DNA from: Streptomyces griseorubiginosus
Lineage (GTDB): Bacteria; Actinomycetota; Actinomycetes; Streptomycetales; Streptomycetaceae
Length of the DNA: 56,814 nt
Direction: 5' to 3'
Assembly (NCBI RefSeq): GCF_017614965.1
Contig: NZ_WVUG01000019.1
Span: 1 to 56,814 of the forward strand
Shown: positions 42,400 to 49,619 of the stretch, one piece after another
Layout of the letters: each line of letters opens with the position of its first letter
Position numbering within the stretch: position 1 is the stretch's first letter
Made by a program: the position numbers and the translations under genes
Notes under the pieces: model-generated
Told to the model about the DNA's origin: nothing
The model's database searches: none
The model's input: the letters and a program-made list of their open reading frames with translations, nothing else

Positions 42400-44180
42400 A
42401 CGCGCCCATCGAGGACTACGCCCTCATCAGCGACCTGGAAACCGCCGCCATGGTCGGCCGGGACGGATCGGTCGACTGGTTGTGCCTGCCCCGGTTCGAC
42501 TCGCCGGCCTGTCTCGCCGCGCTCGTGGGCACCCGGGACAACGGGTTCTGGCGGGTGGCACCCGTCGCCGGCGGCCGGTGTGCCCGCCGGACCTATCGCG
42601 GGGACACCCTGATCCTGGAAACGGAGTGGCACGGCGCGACCGGCGCCGTGCGGGTCGTCGACTTCATGCCCCCGCGCACGCAGTCGCCGTGCCTGGTCCG
42701 CATGGTGGAGGGCCTGTGGGGCCGGGTGACCGTGCGCAGCGAACTCCGGCTGCGCTTCCACCAGGGCCGTGTGCTGCCGTGGATCCGGGTCGGCGAGTCC
42801 GGCACGGTCGCGGTCGCCGGTCCTGACGCCGTCTGGCTGCATGCCGACGGGCCGGTGCACGGGCCCGACCGGGCGGACCGGACGGTGCACGACTTCGTGG
42901 TCACGGCCGGCCGCAGGATCGCCCTGACGCTCGTCTGGTCCCCGTCGCACCTGACCGAGCCGCCCCCACCGCTGTACGTTCCGGCGGAGACGGCGCTGAA
43001 GGAGACCAGTCAGTTCTGGCGACGCTGGAGCGCCCGGTGCCGCTACGCCGGACCGTGGCGCGAGGCGGTGATGCGCTCCCTGATCACCCTCAAGGCGCTC
43101 ACGTACGCCCCCACGGGCGGCGTCGTCGCGGCACCGACCACGTCGCTTCCCGGCTGCGTGGGAGGAGAGCGCAATTGGGACTACCGGTACTGCTGGCTGC
43201 GCGACTCCACCGTCACCCAGTCGTGTCTGCTGCGCAGCGGCTACCGGGAGGAGGCCACGGCCTGGCTGGACTGGCTCGTACGGGCCGTCGCGGGTGACCC
43301 GGACCATCTGCAGACCGTCTACGGCGTCGAGGGCCAACGGCTCCTGACGGAGACCGAGGCGCCGTGGCTGACCGGTTACGAGGGTTCGCGGCCGGTCCGG
43401 TTCGGGACCGCGATGACTCAGTTCCAGCTCGACGTGTACGGCGAGGTCATGGACACGCTCTGGCTGTCGCTGCGCGCCGGGATCCCCATGCCGGCCCATG
43501 TGTGGGACCTGGTGGAGGTGCTCATGGGCCACCTCGAGCGGCACTGGCGCCGGCCGGACCAGGGGATGTGGCAGGTGCGGGGAGCGCGCAGACAGTTCGT
43601 CCACTCCAAGGTCATGGCCTGGGTGGCCGCCGACCGTGCCGTGCGCATGGGGGTGCTGCTCGGCAGGAACGGCTCCTCCGGTGTGTGGCGGGCCATGCGC
43701 GACGAGGTCCACCGGGACGTCTGCCGCAAGGGGTGGGACGGCGGGCAGCGGTCCTTCGTGCAGTTCTACGGCTCCTCGGCCCTCGACGCCTCGGCGCTGC
43801 TGATCCCCCGCCTCGGCTTCCTGCCCGCCGGTGACGAGCGGGTGCGCGGCACCGTGCGCGCCATGCGGCGGCTGGACCACGGAGGGTTCGTGCGCCGGTA
43901 CGCCGCCGAGCACACGCCGGACGGCATCCGCGACCCCGAGGGAACGTTCGTGTCGTGCTCCCTGTGGTACGCCCAGAGCCTCGCCGCGACCGGACATCCG
44001 CGACAGGCCCGGGAGGTCTTCGAACGGGTCCTCGCCATCCGCAACGACGTCGGTCTGCTCGCCGAGCAGTGGGACCCGGACGCGGGCCGCCAGCTGGGCA
44101 ACGCGCCGAAGGCGTTCAGCCACGTCGCGCTGGTGGAGACGGCGTTCGCCCTGTCGTCCCTCGCCCCGACCCGTCGCTGA
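42396..44180 (+). CDS. GH15 glucoamylase/trehalase-like protein, general acid replaced by Gln
   Basis: A 594-aa protein of the bacterial GH15 group: N-terminal DYALISDLETAAMVGRDGSVDWLCLPRFDSP (beta domain) and an (alpha/alpha)6 barrel with GGERNWDYRYCWLRDSTVT and QLDVYGEVMDTLW. The general-acid Glu of the family motif GIWExRG is Gln here (GMWQ393VRG); the base Glu is kept (LLAE557QWDP, LGNAPKAFSH). Active relatives hydrolyse alpha-glucans or trehalose; an E-to-Q change should abolish normal catalysis, so binding or another role is possible. The 3' end overlaps the convergent GGDEF-EAL gene by 65 nt. Confidence 0.88.
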   Translation: MNAPIEDYALISDLETAAMVGRDGSVDWLCLPRFDSPACLAALVGTRDNGFWRVAPVAGGRCARRTYRGDTLILETEWHGATGAVRVVDFMPPRTQSPCLVRMVEGLWGRVTVRSELRLRFHQGRVLPWIRVGESGTVAVAGPDAVWLHADGPVHGPDRADRTVHDFVVTAGRRIALTLVWSPSHLTEPPPPLYVPAETALKETSQFWRRWSARCRYAGPWREAVMRSLITLKALTYAPTGGVVAAPTTSLPGCVGGERNWDYRYCWLRDSTVTQSCLLRSGYREEATAWLDWLVRAVAGDPDHLQTVYGVEGQRLLTETEAPWLTGYEGSRPVRFGTAMTQFQLDVYGEVMDTLWLSLRAGIPMPAHVWDLVEVLMGHLERHWRRPDQGMWQVRGARRQFVHSKVMAWVAADRAVRMGVLLGRNGSSGVWRAMRDEVHRDVCRKGWDGGQRSFVQFYGSSALDASALLIPRLGFLPAGDERVRGTVRAMRRLDHGGFVRRYAAEHTPDGIRDPEGTFVSCSLWYAQSLAATGHPRQAREVFERVLAIRNDVGLLAEQWDPDAGRQLGNAPKAFSHVALVETAFALSSLAPTRR

Positions 44181-47100
44181 GGTTGCCCCCGTCGCTGAGG
44201 GTCCCCGACCCGTCGGACCCGTCGCTGAGGGCGCGTCCGTCAAGCACCACGGCAGCCCCCTCCTGCGCCGTCATCGGACGCGCGAACAGGAAACCCTGTC
44301 CGTACCGGCAGCCCATGGCGGTCAGCAGCTGGCGCTGCCGCGACACCTCGACGCCCTCCGCGATCACCTGCACCTCGAGCGTGCCGGCGAGGCGGACGAT
44401 CCCCTCGACGAGTTTGAGCTGCCGGGCGTCCTCGGGGATGTCGTCGATGAACGACTTGTCGATCTTGAGGACGTCCACGGGGAAGTCGTGCAGATAGCGC
44501 AGCGAGGAGAACCCGGTGCCGAAGTCGTCCACGGCGATGCGCACACCGAGGTCCCTGAGCTCCCGGACGAGCTCGTCGATCTGCTCGTCCCGTCGCATCA
44601 GCACCGACTCCGTGAGTTCCAGCTGCAGTGAGCCCGGGGCCAGACCCGACGTGTCCAGGGCGCGGGAGACCTCGTCCACGAAGCCCTGCTCCTGCCACTG
44701 ACGTCCGGAGACGTTCACGCTGACGTACGGCGGCGCCGGCCGCCCGACCTCGTGCTGCAGCCGGGCCATGTCGGCGGCGGCGCTGCGCAGCACCCAGGCG
44801 CCCAGCGGCGTGATGTGCCCGGTCTCCTCGGCGAGCGGGATGAACTGGCTGGGCGGTACGGGCCCGTGCCGGTGGTGCGGCCAGCGGGCCAGCGCCTCGA
44901 AGCCGACCACCTCGTCCGTGACGAGGTCCACCACGGGCTGGTACAGCAGCGCGAACTCGTCCCGGGCGATCGCGTCGTCCAGCCGCACCCGCAGATCCTG
45001 GCGCTGCGTCATGCGGGTCCGCAGCTGGGGCCGGAAGCGGCGCCACTGGCGCTTGCCCGCCGCCTTCGCCGCGTACAGGGCCACGTCGGCGAGGGCCAGC
45101 AGTTCCTGGGCGTCCGTGGTGTCGAGAGCGGTGGCCACGCCCACGCTGGCGGAGACGTTCACGGTCTCGCCGGACAGCCGGAAGGGCCGGCTCAGGGTCT
45201 GGATGACCTGCGCAGCCAGCAGTTCGGCGTCCAGCGGCAGCTTGGCGTCCTCCATCAGCACCGCGAACTCGTCGCCGCCGAGCCGTGCCGCCGTGTCGGT
45301 ACGGCGCAGCGTCCCCTCCAGCCGCTCGCCGACCGCCTTCAGGAGCTGGTCGCCGCAGGAGTGTCCCAGGGTGTCGTTGACGTTCTTGAAGTCGTCCAGG
45401 TCGATGAAGAGCAGACAGGTCAGCGCGGGTTCGCGTCGCCCGCGCAGCAGCGCGCGGTGGGTCCGCTCCAGCAGCAGCGTGCGGTTGGGCAGGCCGGTCA
45501 CCGGGTCGTGGAAGGCCCGCTGGGTCAGTTCCTGCTGCAGCCGGCGCTGTTCGGTCACGTCCCGCAGGGTGACGACCAGTCCGCCCACGGTCTCGTCCCG
45601 CCGCAGGTCGCGGCAGCGCACCTCCACCTCGATGTGGCCGCCTCCGCGCAGCACCCGCCAGTGGTCGTGGCTCTCCCGGCGCGCGTCGCCGTCCGGCGCC
45701 ATAAGGGTGCTCTCCACCCGGTCGCGGTCCCGGGGGTCCACCAGTTCCCGCAGCGCCGTGCCGGTCAGGGCGGCGCTGCCCAGGACGGCCTCGGCGGAGG
45801 GGCTGGCGTACCGCACGGTCGTGTCGTCGTTGACGATCAGGATGACGTCCGAGGCGCTGCGGACCAGCGTGCGGAAGTACGCCTCGCTCTCCCGGTGCAC
45901 GATCTCCCGGCGCAGGGCGATACGGTCCGCGGCCAGTCCCGCGTGCGAGGCGAGGATCTCCACGGAGCCGCGCACGTCGGCGAGCCGGCGCTCCGGTCCC
46001 GCGGCCACCAGCATGCTCGGGAGGTCGTCGCCGGCCCTGCGGTCGGGCTGGCCGACGGCGCACACCAGGGCGTTCGGCAGCTCGCCGAGAGCGGGGGCGA
46101 GGTCCGGACCGAGCCGGTCGGCGGGGACCAGGCGGCAGCCGTGGCGAGGGCCGCCCCGCGGGGCCCCGGGAGCCTCCGCGCCCGCGAGGAGCTCGTGGAG
46201 GCGCCGGGACCGTCCGGGCGGCACGAGCAGGGTCATATGGGGAACGTCCGGCCCCACCAGGGCCGTGACCGCCGTGTCGCAGGCCCGCGCGATCTCGCCC
46301 GGAGCCATGGCCGCCACGAGGGAGGCGGTCGCCGCGCGCAGCGCATGCTCGCGTGACACCGCCTTGCGGTGGGCGACGACCATGCCCGCGAGCCGCAGGA
46401 TGACCAGCAGGAACAGCATGGCCGAGAACGTGGCCAGCACGGTGGCGTGGCGCACGGTGCCCGTCCGCTCCTCGATGACCAGGATGCCGGGTGCGATCAG
46501 CGTGGCGACGGTCAGTACGACGAGCCTGCGCCACTGCGGCCGCAGGGACTCCGCCCGGGGCTCCGGATCGGTCAGCCGGGCCATCGAGGGGTGCAGGCCG
46601 GCCAGCCCCCAGGTCAGGTAGAAGACGATCCAGCCGGCGTCCAGCAGGGTGTCGGGCGGCTGGCTCTCGTCGAGCCGCAGGATCCCGTAGGTGATGTCGA
46701 AGGCGAGCAGCGTCAGCATGCCCAGACCGAGCAGTTGCACGGCACGGTTGTGCAGGGTGCCCGGGGCGGCCGCGAGCAGCCGGACGAGCATGGCCAGCAG
46801 CAGGAGGTCGCCCAGCGGGTAGGCGAGGCTGATCGCGCGCTGCTGCCAGGTGAGCCCGTCCAGCGCGGCGAGCGGCTGCACCAGGTAGATCCACACCGGC
46901 AGGCCCAGCCCGGCGGTGACGATCAGGGCGTCCAGCACACTGGGCAGGTCCCGGCGGCCACAGCTGTACCGGACGAGGCCGGACAGTCCCGCGGCGAAGA
47001 GGGGGTACACCGCCAGGTAGCAGGCGTCCGCCGGAGAGGGGTCCAGCGCCCGGAAGTACTGGTCCTGCACGTCGTAGTACGTGTCACCCGCGATGAACAC

Positions 47101-47301
47101 CAGCAGGCCGGCGGCGAGGGCCAGCCACGGCCAACTGCGCGCGGGACGGTGCAGTCGCACGCCGGTGAGGACGGCCACGGCGCTGCCCAGGCCGATGAGG
47201 GCCTCGACCACGACATGCGCGTCGGCGAGGGTCATGGAGACACAGGTCAGACCCGCCACGACGACGGTGTAGACGGTCATCGACCGGTGGGTCCGCGTCA
47301 T
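44116..47301 (-). CDS. membrane-anchored GGDEF-EAL cyclic-di-GMP enzyme with PAS domain
   Basis: A 1061-aa protein: about nine or ten membrane spans (residues ~10-310), a GAF-like/linker region, a PAS domain (~470-590, AYFRTLVRSASDVILIVNDD), GGDEF with RLGGDEFAVL intact (~673) and EAL with GFEALARW (~800), EEETGHITPLG and DDFGTGFSSL. Both synthesis and hydrolysis of c-di-GMP are chemically possible; which dominates cannot be read from sequence. ATG 47301 is favoured by GGAGG at 9 nt over GTG 47307. The C-terminal ~35 residues (GRALSDGSDGSGTLSDGG...) come from short repeats and extend the ORF antisense into the GH15 gene. Placement beside the glycan genes suggests c-di-GMP control of the polysaccharide. 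Confidence 0.92.
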   Translation of the reverse strand: MTRTHRSMTVYTVVVAGLTCVSMTLADAHVVVEALIGLGSAVAVLTGVRLHRPARSWPWLALAAGLLVFIAGDTYYDVQDQYFRALDPSPADACYLAVYPLFAAGLSGLVRYSCGRRDLPSVLDALIVTAGLGLPVWIYLVQPLAALDGLTWQQRAISLAYPLGDLLLLAMLVRLLAAAPGTLHNRAVQLLGLGMLTLLAFDITYGILRLDESQPPDTLLDAGWIVFYLTWGLAGLHPSMARLTDPEPRAESLRPQWRRLVVLTVATLIAPGILVIEERTGTVRHATVLATFSAMLFLLVILRLAGMVVAHRKAVSREHALRAATASLVAAMAPGEIARACDTAVTALVGPDVPHMTLLVPPGRSRRLHELLAGAEAPGAPRGGPRHGCRLVPADRLGPDLAPALGELPNALVCAVGQPDRRAGDDLPSMLVAAGPERRLADVRGSVEILASHAGLAADRIALRREIVHRESEAYFRTLVRSASDVILIVNDDTTVRYASPSAEAVLGSAALTGTALRELVDPRDRDRVESTLMAPDGDARRESHDHWRVLRGGGHIEVEVRCRDLRRDETVGGLVVTLRDVTEQRRLQQELTQRAFHDPVTGLPNRTLLLERTHRALLRGRREPALTCLLFIDLDDFKNVNDTLGHSCGDQLLKAVGERLEGTLRRTDTAARLGGDEFAVLMEDAKLPLDAELLAAQVIQTLSRPFRLSGETVNVSASVGVATALDTTDAQELLALADVALYAAKAAGKRQWRRFRPQLRTRMTQRQDLRVRLDDAIARDEFALLYQPVVDLVTDEVVGFEALARWPHHRHGPVPPSQFIPLAEETGHITPLGAWVLRSAAADMARLQHEVGRPAPPYVSVNVSGRQWQEQGFVDEVSRALDTSGLAPGSLQLELTESVLMRRDEQIDELVRELRDLGVRIAVDDFGTGFSSLRYLHDFPVDVLKIDKSFIDDIPEDARQLKLVEGIVRLAGTLEVQVIAEGVEVSRQRQLLTAMGCRYGQGFLFARPMTAQEGAAVVLDGRALSDGSDGSGTLSDGGNLSDGSGRGTTGRTPSPPARRG
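44171..44230. repeat. imperfect short repeat at the convergent GH15/GGDEF-EAL gene ends
   Basis: CCGTCGCTGAGG occurs at 44171, 44189 and 44219, with a partial CCGTCGGA between. The first copy contains the GH15 stop; on the other strand the units encode LSDG-type residues of the GGDEF-EAL tail. Confidence 0.85.
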
Positions 47302-47334
47302 CGGCACACGCCTCCGGGCGGGAACCTCCCCGGA

Positions 47335-48372
47335 TCACCGGGAACAGTCCGCGTAGCCATGGGGATTGAGCTGCTGGAACCGCCAGGCGTCCCGGCACAT
47401 GTCGGTCAGGTCACGGGTGGGCCGCCAGCCCCAGGCCCGGGTGACGGCGCTCGCGTCGGTGACCAGTCCGGCGACGTCGCCGGGACGGCGCGGACCGATC
47501 CGGTACGGCACCTGCGCACCGCACACCTCGGAGAAGACGGCGACCACGTCCAGAACCGAACTGCCCTGCCCCAGGCCGATGTTGTACACCCGCATGCCGG
47601 GGGCGCCGACGAGGTGGTCGAGCGCCACGCGGTGCGCCTCGACGGTGTCCATGACGTGGATGTAGTCGCGGATCGCGGTGCCGTCGGGGGTGGGGTAGTC
47701 CCCGCCGTGGATGTCCACCAGGTTCTGGCGGCCGGCGGCGGTCCGGGCCACGGAGGGCATCAGGTTCTCGGCTCCGCCCGGCGGGTCCTCGCCGAGCAGC
47801 CCGCTGGGGTGCGCGCCGGCCGGATTGGCGTACCGCAGGCACAGCACCGTGTACTCGGGGCAGCGGCGGCAGACGTCCGCCAGGATCTGCTCGCACAGCC
47901 ACTTCGAGGCCGCGTCCGGCGTGACCGGCCGGGCGGGGGTGGCCTCGTCGAGCAGACCGGGGCCGGCGTCGCCGTAGACCCCGCAGGAGGAGGCGAACAC
48001 CAGGCGGTGCACACCGTGCTCGTGCATGGTCGACAGCAGGGCGGTGGTGCCGCCGACGTTGGTGTCGTAGCACTCGACGGGCCGCTTCAGGGACCCGCTC
48101 GGGGACTTGACGGCGGCCAGGTGCACCACGGCGTCCACGGAGTGCCGGGTGAAGACGGACGACAGGGCGTGCCGGTCCCGGATGTCCAGTTCGTAGACGG
48201 TGCCGACGAAACGGCCGGCGATCCGCTCGACCCGGGAGAAGACCTGCGGCGTGCTGTTGGAGTAGTCGTCGACGACGATCAGCTCGTAGCCGTGGTCCAG
48301 CAGGTCGACGCACGTGTGACTGCCGATGAAGCCCGCCCCACCGGTGACCAGGACTGTTGACGGTGCGCTCAT
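47335..48372 (-). CDS. galE: UDP-glucose 4-epimerase-like protein, catalytic Tyr replaced by Asp
   Basis: A 345-aa GalE homologue: TVLVTGGAGFIGSHTCVDLL, VDDYSNSTPQV, VHLAAVKSPSGSLKRPVECYDTNVGG, RYANPAGAHPSGLLGEDP and RDYIHVMDTVEAH. The catalytic YxxxK reads D153-A-A-S-K157; GAC for the expected TAC. GalE mutants without this Tyr are strongly impaired, so activity is doubtful unless another residue serves. ATG 48372 has GAAGGG upstream. A shared-motif site lies 44 nt before the start. It is separated by 33 nt from the GGDEF-EAL gene downstream, so the two may be co-transcribed. Confidence 0.85.
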   Translation of the reverse strand: MSAPSTVLVTGGAGFIGSHTCVDLLDHGYELIVVDDYSNSTPQVFSRVERIAGRFVGTVYELDIRDRHALSSVFTRHSVDAVVHLAAVKSPSGSLKRPVECYDTNVGGTTALLSTMHEHGVHRLVFASSCGVYGDAGPGLLDEATPARPVTPDAASKWLCEQILADVCRRCPEYTVLCLRYANPAGAHPSGLLGEDPPGGAENLMPSVARTAAGRQNLVDIHGGDYPTPDGTAIRDYIHVMDTVEAHRVALDHLVGAPGMRVYNIGLGQGSSVLDVVAVFSEVCGAQVPYRIGPRRPGDVAGLVTDASAVTRAWGWRPTRDLTDMCRDAWRFQQLNPHGYADCSR

Positions 48373-48396
48373 GGGCGCTCGGCCCTTCGTAGGCAT

Positions 48397-48416
48397 CGTA
48401 CATTTACGATGTATCC
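48397..48416 (-). promoter_or_regulatory. candidate shared operator, copy 4 (galE-like promoter)
   Basis: On the minus strand GGATACATCGTAAATGTACG; the core TACAT-CGTAA-ATGTA is a perfect 5-bp inverted repeat. It carries the same ATAC and GTAAA blocks as 41301 and is 44 nt upstream of the galE-like ATG. Confidence 0.6.
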
Positions 48417-48488
48417 ATACGATTGTTCCGGCCCGCCCCCGGTCAGTCAAGGGCGGACGGGCCTCGGACGGGCCCGCCGTCCTGCCCC

Positions 48489-49274
48489 CTACGCCCGCAC
48501 GAGCAGCTGGAAGTCGAACGCGTAGCGCGACGCCCGGTAGATGTGCGTGCCGTACTCGACGGGGCGGCCCGTGTCGTCGTACGCCGTGCGCTGCATGGTC
48601 AGCAGGGCGGCGCCCTCCTTCTCGTCGAGGCGGCCGGCCTCCTCGGCGGTGGCGGAGCGGGCGCCGATGCTCTGGTGGGCGCTGTGCAGGGTGATGCCGG
48701 CGGTGCGCATCATCCGGTACAGGCCGGTCGACTCCAGCCGCTCGGTGTCGAGTGCGAGGAGGGCCGCCGGGAGGTGGTTGGTGAGCAACGCGACCGGCTG
48801 GCCGTGCGTCAGGCGCAGCCGCTCCAGCGCGATCACCTCGCTGCCCTCCGCGACGCCGAGCGCGGCCGCCACGTCGGCGCAGGCCGCCTCGCGCTCGTTG
48901 CGCACCACGCGCGTGGTCGGGCCCTGGCCGGCCGCCTCCAGGTCGTCGTAGAGGCTGGAGAGCTCCAGCGGGCGCTTGACCTGGCTGTGCACCACCTGGG
49001 TGCCGACACCCCGGCGGCGCACCAGCAGACCCTTGTCGACCAGGGACTGGATGGCCTGCCGGACCGTGGGTCTGGACAGCCCCAGACGGGTCGACAGGTC
49101 GATCTCGTTGCCCAGGAGGTTGCCCGGGGCGAGCGCCCCGTGCTCGATCGCCGCCTCCAACTGCTGCGCGAGCTGGTAGTAGAGCGGTACCGGGCTGCCC
49201 CGGTCCAGCGCGAAGTCCAGGGATTCGAGCGCGGGAGCGGTCGCGGCACGGGTTGCGCCACGGGTCCTCGCCAT
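48489..49274 (-). CDS. GntR/HutC family regulator of the inositol locus
   Basis: A 261-aa regulator: winged HTH at ~25-95 (LYYQLAQQLEAAIEHGALAPG, GLSRPTVRQAIQSLVDKGLL, RRRGVGTQVVH) and a UTRA ligand domain at ~115-255 (LTHGQPVALLTNHLP, LLTMQRTAYDDTGRPVEYGT). It is the last gene of the iol strand, a position seen for inositol repressors in actinobacteria, so it probably represses iolC-mmsA and the divergent ABC transporter and is released by an inositol-derived ligand. The TGT-N4-ACA pairs at 54386 and 54418 are candidate targets. Confidence 0.88.
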   Translation of the reverse strand: MARTRGATRAATAPALESLDFALDRGSPVPLYYQLAQQLEAAIEHGALAPGNLLGNEIDLSTRLGLSRPTVRQAIQSLVDKGLLVRRRGVGTQVVHSQVKRPLELSSLYDDLEAAGQGPTTRVVRNEREAACADVAAALGVAEGSEVIALERLRLTHGQPVALLTNHLPAALLALDTERLESTGLYRMMRTAGITLHSAHQSIGARSATAEEAGRLDEKEGAALLTMQRTAYDDTGRPVEYGTHIYRASRYAFDFQLLVRA

Positions 49275-49308
49275 GGACGCACCTCCCTCCGATGAGTCTG
49301 ACGTGACG

Positions 49309-49590
49309 TCAGGAGTGGCTGGGGAAACCGAGGTTGATGCCCGAGTCGGCCGGGTCCGGCCAGCGCGTGGTGATCACCTCGAACAGCACCGCGGTGCGCC
49401 CGGCCAGCGAGGAGGTGCCCCAGGTCTCGAACGCGGCCTTCGCGGAGGCGACGGCGGCGTCCACCTCGTCGACGGTCGCGAAGCCGACCTGCTTCTCCTG
49501 CGCGCCGGTCGCCGGGTCGTAGACGGCGCCGAAGCGGCCGGAGGCGGACTCGACCGGCTTGCCGCCGATCCAGTGGGTGATGGTCTTCAT
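49309..49590 (-). pseudogene. mmsA: internally deleted methylmalonate-semialdehyde dehydrogenase (mmsA/iolA)
   Basis: The 93-aa frame begins like MmsA, MKTITHWIGGKPVESASGRF ... VDEVDAAVASAKAAFETWGT, through SLAGRTAVLF (residue ~72), then jumps to what looks like the extreme C-terminus of the same enzyme, VITTRWPDPADSGINLGFP. About 400 residues, including the Rossmann fold and the catalytic Cys and Glu, are missing; the junction near 49380-49390 is in frame. MmsA/IolA converts malonate or methylmalonate semialdehyde to acetyl- or propionyl-CoA in the last step of inositol catabolism. As it stands it cannot be active. Confidence 0.85.
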
Positions 49591-49619
49591 GGGGCACGGG
49601 CCTTTCACGGGGCGGGGGT

